A stretch of 31,025 nucleotides of DNA from UBA7239 sp035430165 (GCA_035430165.1 DAOMGE010000036.1:1-31025); one strand, 5' to 3'; counted from the stretch's first letter, positions 7,763-16,348 are shown. The notes: a model not told the origin generated them from the sequence alone. Made by a program: numbers and translations.

Positions 7763-9343
7763 CTACACCCTGGACTGGGTGGAGAAATAATATTTTGTGG
7801 TATCAGTAGACTGCGTGTCGCCAAACAATTTTCCTGGGAATATATGCGACTGGTTACTAGGTGCTCGGTTAATTAGTAGCCAGCGAACCACTGTTTCAAC
7901 GCGCTTATCGACCTTGATCCAGGATCCGTGCAGGTTTAGTCGTATACCATCATTGTCGACAATATCTGTGACGCGTAAGCGAAGGATAGTTTCTAGCGGG
8001 GTTGAATATAAAACAGAAAGGAGCTTTGCTACGATGGAGGCTTTGGATTTCGCTGAATGCGCAGTATGCAGTGATGCCAGTATCGTTTTTATTTCTTTTA
8101 TTGGTGATGTAGTCGCCCTTAATTTTTTTAGGGGTGGCATGTTTATTTTTGTGGTGTGATGTTTTCTTAAAAAACGCAGAAATTTTGCCAGAGATGCCCT
8201 GTATCCTGGTTGAAGATGTAAAAATTCTTCCAGGACATTATTGGTAAGTTGTTTTGCATCATTGCAAGTGGAGTATTTCATAAGTTCTATGGCTGCTCTC
8301 AAGTAAACACGCTGTGTTTTTAATGAGAGTTTGTGAGTGACTTGGTTAAGGTAGACAAGATAATTGCTAATGTCATTTGACCATGGATAGCGCAGCGTTT
8401 CTGCAAGCATAGCAGAGATGCGGTTTTTCTCTGACCATTCTCGGCGCTGAATATTGTTGCTGGTTAAAATTCCATTATGAATAAGGTATTCTGCTAATAA
8501 TCCAGATTTTTCTATGTCGCCAGCAGTAAGTGTGGATGAGAGTACAGCATCATTAATCCATTTGTCAGCCGCTATCGATTGGTCTATTTTTGCCAGTATG
8601 TTTGCATAGTTAGGTAGCGGGCCTAGGGCCTTTAATGTTTTTTCGTGGGTGATCAGCCATTCAGAGAACCCTAGCCAAATTTGTACAATGTGCCCGTTTT
8701 TGAAATGTGTAGACAGAAAGCCAGCCTTTTTACGCAAGGCGGCCGCCAAATAGCATGGTTTGCAGCGGCTAACGCCGTTACCAGGTACATCTATGCCGCA
8801 CTGTGGACATTCGTGTGTAATTCCTGGACTCTCAGTACAAGTTTTGCATGTGGCTCTGCCAATGGCATCAACGTAGTAGATTTTTCTGTGTTTGCCGCAG
8901 TGACGGCAGGTGGCGCAAGTGAGTTGACGCTGGCATTTCTCGCATACGGGATCATTACTGATTCCAGATATTCGCGATAACCGAGCGCTCTTATTTCCGC
9001 AACGGATGCAATTTTTAGGTGTTCTAAAATATGGCGAACAAGCATTGCACGCTGCTAGGCCGTTTATGATAAGTCCTGCGCGCACTGTTGGCTTATTACA
9101 ACGACAACAAACACGGTTTGTTCTTATGCATGCATTACATATTGGACTTTCGTCATTTTGATAAGCTTTTGTTTTTCGGCCGCATTTGGAGCAGGGTTTC
9201 ATTTTGATTTGAATTGAATAGCAGGTCCGGCAGAAGGCTTTTCCCCGAAATATCTTTGCGCCAGTAAGTATTAGCCTTGAACAAGAGTCACACGGAAGAG
9301 TATGTAGCTGTGCTGGAGGCGTTGCTGCAGTTTTTTGAGTCAC
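7763..9343 (-). CDS. tniE: TniE-like protein: zinc-ribbon array plus tyrosine-recombinase-like region
   Basis: The protein has 526 residues. Residues 1-200 contain about a dozen Cys-x2-Cys pairs (for example 18/21, 38/41, 51/54, 69/72, 99/102, 112/115, 134/137, 166/169, 179/182, 194/197), enough for five or six zinc ribbons. From about 310 the sequence resembles a tyrosine recombinase: a core-binding-like helix region (YLVYLNQVTHKLSLKTQRVY), then YSTPLETILRLRVTDI, the segment where integrases have GLRISELLxLRxxDI. The catalytic Arg is not present and the protein ends before any clear HxxR or Tyr box. It starts with GTG overlapping the tniQ TGA, so it belongs to the transposition operon. Its position matches tniE of Tn6022, whose role is unknown to me. 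A DNA-binding or targeting accessory role is inference. Confidence 0.7.
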   Translation of the reverse strand: MTQKTAATPPAQLHTLPCDSCSRLILTGAKIFRGKAFCRTCYSIQIKMKPCSKCGRKTKAYQNDESPICNACIRTNRVCCRCNKPTVRAGLIINGLAACNACSPYFRTPKNCIRCGNKSARLSRISGISNDPVCEKCQRQLTCATCRHCGKHRKIYYVDAIGRATCKTCTESPGITHECPQCGIDVPGNGVSRCKPCYLAAALRKKAGFLSTHFKNGHIVQIWLGFSEWLITHEKTLKALGPLPNYANILAKIDQSIAADKWINDAVLSSTLTAGDIEKSGLLAEYLIHNGILTSNNIQRREWSEKNRISAMLAETLRYPWSNDISNYLVYLNQVTHKLSLKTQRVYLRAAIELMKYSTCNDAKQLTNNVLEEFLHLQPGYRASLAKFLRFLRKHHTTKINMPPLKKLRATTSPIKEIKTILASLHTAHSAKSKASIVAKLLSVLYSTPLETILRLRVTDIVDNDGIRLNLHGSWIKVDKRVETVVRWLLINRAPSNQSHIFPGKLFGDTQSTDTTKYYFSTQSRV

Positions 9344-10413
9344 AGACGGACTCCCCTAGATGATGCTCTGTCAAGAAGTAACTTGGCTCGTGCCATCCGA
9401 TAACTTGCCGTATTGCCCTCTCGCCTTCTTAATTGCCTAAGAGATAAAGAGGCCTTGCGTTTACGTGTGTGTGTCCTGCTGGGCAGGTTTATGATTTCAT
9501 TCTGAATCCACGGCGGCCAAGGGCCATACTCTTTGAGTCGTTCTTGGCTGATTTTGTATTTTTCCGTCCATTGTAAAAAGGATCTTGGCCAGTCATCTAA
9601 CCATGCGCATACGATGCTGAGCACCATTTCACGCTGCGCGACGCGTAAGAAATTCCACTTAAGACCCGATCTTTTTGGGCGAAGCCCATGCCCGTCAGCA
9701 AGGAAGGTCAGTAGGCGACATAGATTGCGTATGCCTGATAGCCATTCTCCCGGTGTTGCTGATGTATTTGTGTTTTTCCAGCGTGCTATTGACTCAGAGT
9801 TGGTGCGATAGGCAAGGTTAGTAAGAAAGTGCTGTATAGCAAGAGCGTTTTCATTTGCGCGCTGAGTTTTATTATTGGCAAATGACGACTGACATTGATG
9901 GCATTGTCGTGTGATCAGCGCATTGTGCCTGTGAGGAATAAATGGAGCGTCACATACATGACAGGCATCAGATAGCTGAGTCCCGTGCATGACGCATGTT
10001 GTGGCAAACTCCAAACGCCATTGTCGTCGTAGATATGGTGGATTCATATCGAGACAATCTTTGCAAAATTGCTGGCCGTACCGACGGCGTGTTCTATGGT
10101 AGATACCTATTGGTAGTATGCCTGGCTGTAGGCCTCTGCTTTTGCCGGACCTTCGGCCCATGCGATGGGCCAAGTCGTGCAGAACCATTTGGTAGATGCT
10201 GGTATGTGGAATATCCGTGGAGGCAGCAATCTGTTCGATAAGCGCTTCACTGGCAGTGAGATCAATGTCACGCACCCAGAATTGGGCTTCTGGCCATACA
10301 ATTGCACAAAGTTCGTGAGGTGTTGCCGAATGATTATTGGCGAGTCGAATTAAGAAGGAGCTCAATGTCTCATCTTCTTGAGGTCTAGGTAGCAGACCCA
10401 GTTTTTGAGCCAT
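9340..10413 (-). CDS. tniQ: TniQ/TnsD-family target-site selection protein
   Basis: The 357-residue protein opens with the TniQ hallmark LLPRPQEDETLSSFLIRLA, in which a proline-rich strand leads into the ESLSSWLxRLA-type helix. Zinc-binding cysteines follow: FCKDC, CHVCDAPF and CHQCQSSF with nearby histidines. A basic helix-rich C-terminus follows. TniQ/TnsD proteins read the attachment site and recruit TnsC. In comM-targeting elements the site is within comM, which agrees with the location here (the specificity is inferred from position). It is shorter than TnsD of Tn7. The gene lies 12 bp after tnsC, and its stop overlaps the GTG of tniE, so both are probably co-translated. Confidence 0.9.
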   Translation of the reverse strand: MAQKLGLLPRPQEDETLSSFLIRLANNHSATPHELCAIVWPEAQFWVRDIDLTASEALIEQIAASTDIPHTSIYQMVLHDLAHRMGRRSGKSRGLQPGILPIGIYHRTRRRYGQQFCKDCLDMNPPYLRRQWRLEFATTCVMHGTQLSDACHVCDAPFIPHRHNALITRQCHQCQSSFANNKTQRANENALAIQHFLTNLAYRTNSESIARWKNTNTSATPGEWLSGIRNLCRLLTFLADGHGLRPKRSGLKWNFLRVAQREMVLSIVCAWLDDWPRSFLQWTEKYKISQERLKEYGPWPPWIQNEIINLPSRTHTRKRKASLSLRQLRRREGNTASYRMARAKLLLDRASSRGVRL

Positions 10414-10425
10414 TGGGAATACCTG

Positions 10426-11307
10426 CTATCGGTTAGTGATGTTTCGTTTATTGAGTGTATTGATGGTGGTTTCCAGGGTTGCTTGGTCAATAAAATTTTG
10501 CCCATTTTGAATGGCTGCAACAGCTGATCGTTTGACAATGTTAACAATGCCTCCCAATGTGTTGCCGCTTGAAGAGATAATGGGAATGGCTTTGTCTTTT
10601 TCTGCCAGTCCAGATGGCTGAGACAGTGGTAATTGGCGTTCAATGCTTTTAATCATTCTCAGGGTTGTTTGGTTGATGTCCCAGCGAGGCAGCTCAAGAT
10701 ATTCAAAGCGCGTGACAAACTGGGCATCTACAGAAAGTGCAGTTATGACTTCCGGGGTCCCCGCAGCTACAAATGGCAGCTTGAGCTGGTTCAATAGTGA
10801 TTTTAGGGCTGTTAGAAATTGGCGATGATTGCGAGGCGTTCCCTGCAATATGTTGTGAAACTCATCACCCATAAGCAGCTTTACATTCAGCATAGTTAAC
10901 CTTTCGATTACTTTTGCAAGAAGTTTCTCTGGTGCAGCGTCTTGTCGATGAGCAACAGCAAGAGCAGACAAGATGCTACTGTATAACCGCCCTTCATCGG
11001 GTTCAGGTGGCGCTTCAAAAAAGAGTACGGGAAGTACAATTTGATCGTCATCAGTATATTCAGTGCCGTGGAGTTTCAGGCACCTTCTCAGTGTGGTTGT
11101 TTTGCCATTGTTAGCTTCACTGATCATCGCTAGGCATGGCATCCTCAAGTTTCTTGGATGTGTAATCAGCCTATCCATTTCAGTTAAAATGATGTTCGCC
11201 TCATCGTAGCCAATCCACCAGTCAGATAAAATGAAATCAATTCGCTCGCCAGGCGAGTCATTGAGTCTCCGTAACGCATTTTCGTGAAGATGTTTGGTCG
11301 TTTCCAT
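10426..11307 (-). CDS. tnsC: TnsC/TniB-family AAA+ ATPase transposition regulator
   Basis: This 293-residue ATPase has a Walker A motif SEANNGKTT (Gly68-Lys69-Thr70) and Walker B LLMGDEFH (Asp148-Glu149), followed by RNHRQFLTALKSLLNQL and the AAGTPE sensor-type segment usual in TnsC/TniB proteins. TnsC polymerises on DNA with ATP, links the TniQ-marked target to the TnsAB transposase and gives target immunity. The length fits TniB-like forms rather than the longer Tn7 TnsC. The start ATG at 11305-11307 lies 2 bp after the tnsB stop, so translation is coupled. All ATPase residues are present and no lesion is visible. Confidence 0.92.
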   Translation of the reverse strand: METTKHLHENALRRLNDSPGERIDFILSDWWIGYDEANIILTEMDRLITHPRNLRMPCLAMISEANNGKTTTLRRCLKLHGTEYTDDDQIVLPVLFFEAPPEPDEGRLYSSILSALAVAHRQDAAPEKLLAKVIERLTMLNVKLLMGDEFHNILQGTPRNHRQFLTALKSLLNQLKLPFVAAGTPEVITALSVDAQFVTRFEYLELPRWDINQTTLRMIKSIERQLPLSQPSGLAEKDKAIPIISSSGNTLGGIVNIVKRSAVAAIQNGQNFIDQATLETTINTLNKRNITNR

Positions 11308-11309
11308 TG

Positions 11310-13247
11310 TTATGCCTCAAAATCATCGAAAGGTGCTATGTCATCAGAAAAGGGGTCATTTTCGGTGGAGGGGGTTTCCGCCATGCGAATTTTTTCCTGT
11401 GAAACGGGCTTTGAGAGCAGTGCCGATCCTGGTGCTGTCGCATGCGGAGATCGCAGGGCGTTCTGTTTCTTGTTTTTATCTTTGCGCGCTAGGCGTGTCT
11501 TTTCTGTAGCTATAGCCTCTCTGGCTATTGATCGTTGACGATAATCAAAAATTGACTCTTCATCAGCGTGCAGGTTTCCTTCTTTTTTGATTTTATTTTT
11601 ATACTCATTAAATTCTGACCAGCTGATATCAGGCCGCAAGGTGTTGCGGGATGTTATCTTGAAGTATCGCTTCAATTCCGGGTCATAAAACCATATGAAT
11701 TTGATTGATCTCGGATCATATCGAAATATAAATTTCCTTTTTTCCTTTGGGTTTTCTGGGTCAGGGGCATTAATCCATTTATCAAGAGGCCTGTCGTAGT
11801 AGAAAATGAGACCTAATTCAACGCCATAATTTTGTATAGTGCGTCTTTCGTATGGAAGAAAGTCAAGTCTGAGCTTTTCCGTATCTTGAGGTATTGGAGG
11901 GAGTCCGCAGCCAGGTATTTTTCCGTCGCCCATAATGCCGATTTTGTATCTTTGCAGCGGTGTGGTATTAAGCGCTGAATGTTTTCGGGTGTGGTAGCAG
12001 TTAACAATCCAGTCCACCAATTCATGTTCTAGCTCAGACAGCGTATAAACGGCGCTATTTACAGCATCATAATCATCATTTTTCCAAGGTCTCGATTGAG
12101 TGGCTCCCTTCTTTTTTTGCATTTCGCGGGATATGTTACCAATGGCGCGTTCAATGTAGGCGCCATATTTCGGATCCTTGACCGGTCTTAGTACGGATAT
12201 TATTTTATGTTCGTCACACGCCAGTTTTAGTGTTTTTCCTTTAAATTCTCTGGCATTGTCGGCGTGAATGCTTTCCATTTTCCCGTATATGGGCCAAGTG
12301 CCTGGAATGTTCAGCGTCTGTAGCAGGTTTTTTTTGGGCATGATGCCCATATACAGTGCTGCGCCCGCACTGAATGATGATGGGCGAAGTAGGCTGAGAA
12401 AATAGCCGACAATCATTCTTGAAAATGCATCAATTGCTAGTGTTAACCATGGTCGAACAGCAATTGGTTCGCGTGTCTCTTCATACACGATTTGTATGTC
12501 TAACACGCAATGATCTATCTGGACACATTCCAGAGGGTATGTTGTCTGAGGAAACTCCCCAGGCATGGGTTTAGATAATCTATCGGCCTTATCTTGGTTG
12601 CCCCTGCGGGCTAATGAGATTTCTGGAGGTATATCCGCCAAGCGGTTTCTGAGAGTGTTTCTGTGAGGGGGTTTCAGTCCGGCAAGCTTGCATTGATCCT
12701 CAACAGCTTCAAAAAAATGCATGGGTGGAGGCTGGTTCTGGGTAAGGTGATTTTCGTTAATACATTTCGTGATGATGGCATCCACCTCAGGCGAAAGGCG
12801 AGTGCTGCCTTGCTTGGGGCCTGTTTTGCGCTTGACTAGGGCCGAGATGTGCCCGGTTTCACAGTATGTTTTGATCCATGCATAGATGGTGGATACATTG
12901 ACCCCATGCTTTTGAGCGGCCTTTTCAACATCTGAGCGGGTTCGGTTCTTCATGCGAAGAAGAGGGTTGATGATGTCAAATACCTTTTTGGCAGAGGCAA
13001 ACTCTTCGTTAGTGATGTCTGCTAGATCAACTATTGCCCCATCATGATCTTCTTTTGGGATGTGGCTGCCATGCGATTTAATCTCCCAAGGAAACACCTT
13101 GGCAGTTTCACAAGTATCCAGGTACTCAATAAGCACCAATTCGGCATCAAGGATTTTCCTCACCTTGGCATCACGTCCCTCATATAGGGCATAGCTGCCC
13201 TCTTGAATAATGACTTCGTCAGGTGGAGCGGGGCTACGCCTTCCCAT
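11310..13247 (-). CDS. tnsB: TnsB/TniA-family DDE transposase
   Basis: The 645-residue transposase has N-terminal helix-turn-helix domains for end binding (VNVSTIYAWIKTY at about 116-128). The RNase H-fold core follows, with Asp245 (VQIDHC), Asp330 (IHADNAREF) and Glu366 (YIERAIG), giving a D-x35-E spacing. The C-terminus (about 480-645) has a Mu-transposase-like beta region (FIFRYDPRSIKFIWFYDPE) and a charged tail that in Tn7 contacts TnsC. TnsB cuts the 3' ends and joins them to target DNA. The start overlaps the end of tnsA by 14 bp, and the stop is followed 2 bp later by tnsC. It probably binds the four repeats at the right end (inference). Confidence 0.94.
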   Translation of the reverse strand: MGRRSPAPPDEVIIQEGSYALYEGRDAKVRKILDAELVLIEYLDTCETAKVFPWEIKSHGSHIPKEDHDGAIVDLADITNEEFASAKKVFDIINPLLRMKNRTRSDVEKAAQKHGVNVSTIYAWIKTYCETGHISALVKRKTGPKQGSTRLSPEVDAIITKCINENHLTQNQPPPMHFFEAVEDQCKLAGLKPPHRNTLRNRLADIPPEISLARRGNQDKADRLSKPMPGEFPQTTYPLECVQIDHCVLDIQIVYEETREPIAVRPWLTLAIDAFSRMIVGYFLSLLRPSSFSAGAALYMGIMPKKNLLQTLNIPGTWPIYGKMESIHADNAREFKGKTLKLACDEHKIISVLRPVKDPKYGAYIERAIGNISREMQKKKGATQSRPWKNDDYDAVNSAVYTLSELEHELVDWIVNCYHTRKHSALNTTPLQRYKIGIMGDGKIPGCGLPPIPQDTEKLRLDFLPYERRTIQNYGVELGLIFYYDRPLDKWINAPDPENPKEKRKFIFRYDPRSIKFIWFYDPELKRYFKITSRNTLRPDISWSEFNEYKNKIKKEGNLHADEESIFDYRQRSIAREAIATEKTRLARKDKNKKQNALRSPHATAPGSALLSKPVSQEKIRMAETPSTENDPFSDDIAPFDDFEA

Positions 13248-13932
13248 GATGGGCCTCCCAAATCAAGCTGTCGGTACTGATGGGGGTAAGTAACGAGATT
13301 CCAAAATTCCGTGTTGCTATCAGATGCCAAGTGACCCCTAAAGCCAACAGCCGATCTTCGGCATCAGCAAAGCTGGCTTCAAGGAGTTGGGCAATAGGAA
13401 TTACTCCCAGCTGCCTCAAGGTCAATTTCAGCCGAGTAGCAATATTCTGGTCATACGCGTTGCGCAAGTAATGGCTGAGAAATCGGATGTTTTTGGCGTA
13501 GGGCCGCTTAAGATAACAGTCAGTAACGATGCGAAACCTCCAGCCTTGTTCTCGGCAGTATTCTGTGGCTGCCCTGAATCCTGGTAATAGGTTATTTTTT
13601 TCTGCCATAAGCTCCTGCTTAGCCTTTACCTCAACCAGCATTGGGCTAAGAGGCTGCTCCCCATTTTGAGGGGAAAATTCCACAAGAAAATCAGGGGTGT
13701 ACTTGTATTTCCCTGGCTGATCGGCGAATTTGAAAGATAACGGTTGTGGCCAGACAGACTTCACAGTTGGGTTAAAGTCCAGGCTTTCCAAGTACATTCG
13801 CTCATTCAGGCCCTCATATCGGACGGAGTGGCCGCATTGCATGGGCACAAATCCAGTGATTACTAGGGCACTAGACAGCCTTCCGCGCACGCCATCGCTT
13901 TTATTGGTCGGGTGAATTACTGTAAAATTCAT
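13234..13932 (-). CDS. tnsA: TnsA/TniC-family endonuclease
   Basis: The 232-residue protein has a PD-(D/E)xK nuclease core: Glu44 in NERMYLESLDF, Asp81 in YTPDFLVEF, and Glu101-x-Lys103 in LVEVKAK, preceded by the conserved QPL segment. TnsA cuts the 5' ends so that, with TnsB, the element leaves by cut-and-paste; a helix-rich C-terminal domain normally contacts TnsC. It is the first gene of the transposition operon. The ATG at 13930-13932 lies inside the transposon end, and the innermost end repeat (from 13911) overlaps its first codons, so TnsB binding could hold back expression of the operon (inference). No good sigma-70 boxes were evident among the repeats. Confidence 0.92.
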   Translation of the reverse strand: MNFTVIHPTNKSDGVRGRLSSALVITGFVPMQCGHSVRYEGLNERMYLESLDFNPTVKSVWPQPLSFKFADQPGKYKYTPDFLVEFSPQNGEQPLSPMLVEVKAKQELMAEKNNLLPGFRAATEYCREQGWRFRIVTDCYLKRPYAKNIRFLSHYLRNAYDQNIATRLKLTLRQLGVIPIAQLLEASFADAEDRLLALGVTWHLIATRNFGISLLTPISTDSLIWEAHHGKA

Positions 13933-14038
13933 ACTCAGTCCTGTTAATTACTGTATTAGTCTGGCGAATTGCTGTGCGTTTTACTAGAAAATCATGGCAA
14001 AAACGGCCCTTTAGTCGGATTAATTAGTGTAAGTCATA
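13911..14038. repeat. transposon right end with four putative TnsB-binding repeats
   Basis: Four direct copies of a motif around AATTACTGT occur in the same orientation, with AATT(A/G) cores at 13915, 13946, 13967 and 14022 (spacings 31, 21 and 55 bp). The outermost copy runs to GTGTAAGTCA at 14027-14036, next to the comM junction. Multiple ~20-bp TnsB sites at irregular spacing are the normal architecture of Tn7-family ends. The target duplication cannot be read without the left end. Confidence 0.75.
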
Positions 14039-14039
14039 G

Positions 14040-14696
14040 GGCAGCCAACCACGGCCGGGCGAAATTTCGCTGGCGCACCATGGTGTGTTATTCCTCGACG
14101 AGTTGCCTGAATTTCCCCGATCGGTGCTGGAAGTGCTGCGTGAACCGCTGGAGTATGGCGAAATCCTGATCGCCCGTGCCAATGCGCAAGTGCATTTTCC
14201 AGCGCGCTTCCAGCTGGTGGCGGCGATGAATCCCTGCCCTTGTGGTCACGCCGGCGATACGCGCCAGCCGTGCCGTTGCAAACCTGAGCAGATCCGCCGT
14301 TATCGTGACCGCTTGTCCGGCCCCTTGCTGGATCGTATCGATATGCATGTTGCTGTGCCTGCCCTGCCGCAAGGTGATGTCATGGCACCGCCGGCACCCG
14401 GAGAAAATTCACAAGCCATACGCGAGCGTGTTTGCCAGGCGCGCGAACGGCAATGGCAACGCATGGGCAAAAGCAATGCAGCACTGGGCACACGCGAGGT
14501 CGAGGCACTTTGCATGCTCACCCATGAGCAGCGACAACTGATGGGGCAAGCCATGGAAAAACTGGGGCTATCCGCGCGCGCCTATCATCGTGTACTGAAA
14601 GTGTCACGTACGATTGCCGATCTGGCCGGCAGTGAAAATATTGCAACCAGTCACCTGCGCGAAGCACTCAGTTATCGCAACCTTGATCGCGCGTGA
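14040..14696 (+). pseudogene. comM: comM (YifB, Mg-chelatase-like helicase), 3' fragment split by transposon
   Basis: The open frame begins GSQPRPGEISLAHHGVLFLD at 14040, just after a TAG supplied by or at the transposon end, and runs 218 codons to TGA. It contains the Walker B region (LFLDELPEF), VAAMNPCPCGH with the cysteine cluster, the LDRIDMHV segment and the C-terminal helical domain (ARAYHRVLKVSRTIADL). ComM normally has about 500 residues, so the N-terminal half with Walker A is missing and should lie at the other end of the element. ComM is a hexameric branch-migration helicase used in natural transformation; splitting it should reduce uptake of foreign chromosomal DNA. The remaining part may be expressed from an internal start such as the ATG at 14085, but would lack ATP binding. 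Confidence 0.92.
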
Positions 14697-14759
14697 TGGG
14701 TCTGGCATAGTGAGGCTCGTCAAGCTTCTCATTGGCATTATAAAAACCACTATAAAATC

Positions 14760-16292
14760 ATGCATATACCCGCTGACCATGTTCCTGCATCCAACCGAAT
14801 TCCTGCACGCGAGATAGTGCAGGAATTTTCTGCGCCAGTTCGCCGCCTGAAAATTTTATTGCTAAAGCCTTACCAGAAAGTGGTGGCGTCTATCCAGTCG
14901 CCGCCGCTCGGTTTGTTGTACCTGACATCGTCCATACGCGAAAAATTCAACAACGCTATTGATATCAGAGTGATGGATCTGAAAGTGGCGGAAATGTCGG
15001 ATCAGGATTTGCTGCTGGTGTTACGCACTTTCCAGCCGGATGTGATCGGTTTTTCAGCGCTGAATTTCGAGGCGCAATCCAGTTACATGATTGCACGCAC
15101 GGCAAAGACGCTGAATCCTGCTGTGATTACGGTAATGGGTGGCCCGTTTGCGTTGAACAATTCTGCGTTCGTGCTGGAAGAGCCGTCGATTGACTGGGTG
15201 TTTGAAGGCCCGGCGGATAAAACGTTTCCTGAAGCCCTGTTTCGTCTGGCGTGTAATCGGGAAATCGGTACGGACATACCCGGATTTTCACGTCGTTTAC
15301 CCGATGGTGCCCTGCACTTGTCAAAAAGCCAGGATTTTATTGCTGACATTGATGCGTTGCCGATGCCGGCGTGGGATCTGGTGGATTTCGACCTGTATGC
15401 GAAGAAACCGAATCATGCAGCCAACCTCAAAGGCAAGCGATACGCACCCCTGTTTACTTCGCGTGGTTGTCCTTATCTCTGCAATTACTGCCATGATATT
15501 TTCAGCAAGAAATTTACTTACCACAGCGTTGAGCGTGTGATCGCCGAAATTGAACACCTGTATGAAAATTACGGTGTTGATGAATTCCATATCGAAGATG
15601 ATATTTTCAATTTGCATAAACCGCGTGTGCGCGCCCTGATGCAGGAAGTGCAGCGCCGTTGGCCCGGCAAGATGAAGTTCGCATTCCCGAATGGTTTGCG
15701 AGCCGACATACTGGATCGTGAAACGGTCAATGCCATGTGTGATGGCGGTACCTATGCTGTCTGTATTGCGATCGAAACGGTCACACCGCGTTTGCAAAAA
15801 CTGATCGACAAACATCTCGATATCGAAAAAGCCAAGCGCGCGCTGGAATATTTCAATGATCGCGGCATACAGGTTACCTGCTTTTTCATGCTGGGTTTTC
15901 CGACAGAAACCGAAGAGGAATTGCAGGCAACGATCAATTTTGCTTTGACGACACCGATGACGCTCGCTTATTTCTTCACGGTGATTCCGCAACCCAACAC
16001 ACCATTATTCGAGCTGGCTTTGCAGGCCAATGAGGCCATTACACTCGACACAGCGAAAGTCGACAGTGGCAGCTACCGGGCCTACAGCTCATGGTATGAG
16101 CGTGTGTACGGGTATCCGCTGGGACGGGCCATCCGTTGGGCCAACCTGCGTTTCTATTTCACCCCGCGCCGGGCGCTGCAAGTGTTGAAACACTGGAGCC
16201 CCAGAGCCTTGCTGGTGACATTCCGTGTGTTCCTGCAGGTGGTATTCAACCGCGTTAGCGACGGCACACCGCCGGCTTCCCCGGGGCAATAA
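14760..16292 (+). CDS. B12-binding-domain radical SAM protein
   Basis: The protein has up to 510 residues. A Rossmann-like B12-binding domain (about 30-170; KILLLKPYQ, PDVIGFSALNFEA, VITVMGGPFA) precedes a radical SAM barrel with Cys237-x3-Cys241-x2-Cys244 in SRGCPYLCNYCH, which holds a 4Fe-4S cluster. GFPTETEEEL is also typical. The DxHxxG motif of base-off B12 binding is not seen, as in many members. The family includes methylases and cyclases acting on lipids and cofactors; the substrate is unknown. Start is uncertain: the ATG at 14760 has no RBS, and a GTG at 14817 would begin just before the conserved domain but inside a strong inverted repeat. It stands alone between comM and proA, in chromosome-like composition. 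Confidence 0.85.
   Translation: MHIPADHVPASNRIPAREIVQEFSAPVRRLKILLLKPYQKVVASIQSPPLGLLYLTSSIREKFNNAIDIRVMDLKVAEMSDQDLLLVLRTFQPDVIGFSALNFEAQSSYMIARTAKTLNPAVITVMGGPFALNNSAFVLEEPSIDWVFEGPADKTFPEALFRLACNREIGTDIPGFSRRLPDGALHLSKSQDFIADIDALPMPAWDLVDFDLYAKKPNHAANLKGKRYAPLFTSRGCPYLCNYCHDIFSKKFTYHSVERVIAEIEHLYENYGVDEFHIEDDIFNLHKPRVRALMQEVQRRWPGKMKFAFPNGLRADILDRETVNAMCDGGTYAVCIAIETVTPRLQKLIDKHLDIEKAKRALEYFNDRGIQVTCFFMLGFPTETEEELQATINFALTTPMTLAYFFTVIPQPNTPLFELALQANEAITLDTAKVDSGSYRAYSSWYERVYGYPLGRAIRWANLRFYFTPRRALQVLKHWSPRALLVTFRVFLQVVFNRVSDGTPPASPGQ
14798..14827. repeat. perfect 11-bp inverted repeat at start of radical SAM gene
   Basis: Arms AATTCCTGCAC (14798-14808) and GTGCAGGAATT (14817-14827) are exact complements with an 8-base loop, followed by TT. 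It may terminate comM transcripts, or fold over the alternative GTG start at 14817. Its position within the annotated CDS suggests that the long start may be wrong. Confidence 0.6.
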
Positions 16293-16348
16293 CAGCCAGG
16301 CGCTTTCCGTTACAATACCCGCGTGATGTGTTTGTCTGATGGTGTGAC

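Larger units (their letters stand above)
1..14038. mobile_element. Tn7-like transposon inserted in comM, right-hand part (Tn6022/AbaR-like)
   Basis: Five consecutive leftward genes encode TnsA, TnsB, TnsC, TniQ and a TniE-like protein. TnsA starts within about 110 bp of a point where comM coding sequence begins abruptly. Four ~20-bp repeats fill that gap. Tn6022 and the AbaR islands of Acinetobacter insert in comM with the gene order tniC-A-B-D-E, which matches this layout (established knowledge). The left end is not in the window, because no 5' part of comM appears, so everything from position 1 is taken as cargo (inference). The exact right boundary is uncertain by a few bases: the comM frame is open from 14040 and closed by TAG at 14037-14039. 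No Cas genes and no TnsE were seen. Confidence 0.85.

Noticed and set aside
7525..7809. 94-codon forward frame across the terminator at 7572-7593
   Set aside because: It runs through a perfect terminator hairpin and into the 3' end of tniE, with no RBS or known motif.
11294..11538. Forward ORFs at the tnsB-tnsC junction
   Set aside because: They are antisense to two well-supported genes and show no motifs.
15321..15992. 223-codon reverse frame inside the radical SAM gene
   Set aside because: It is opposite a clearly coding gene with an intact motif series and has no RBS or known motif.
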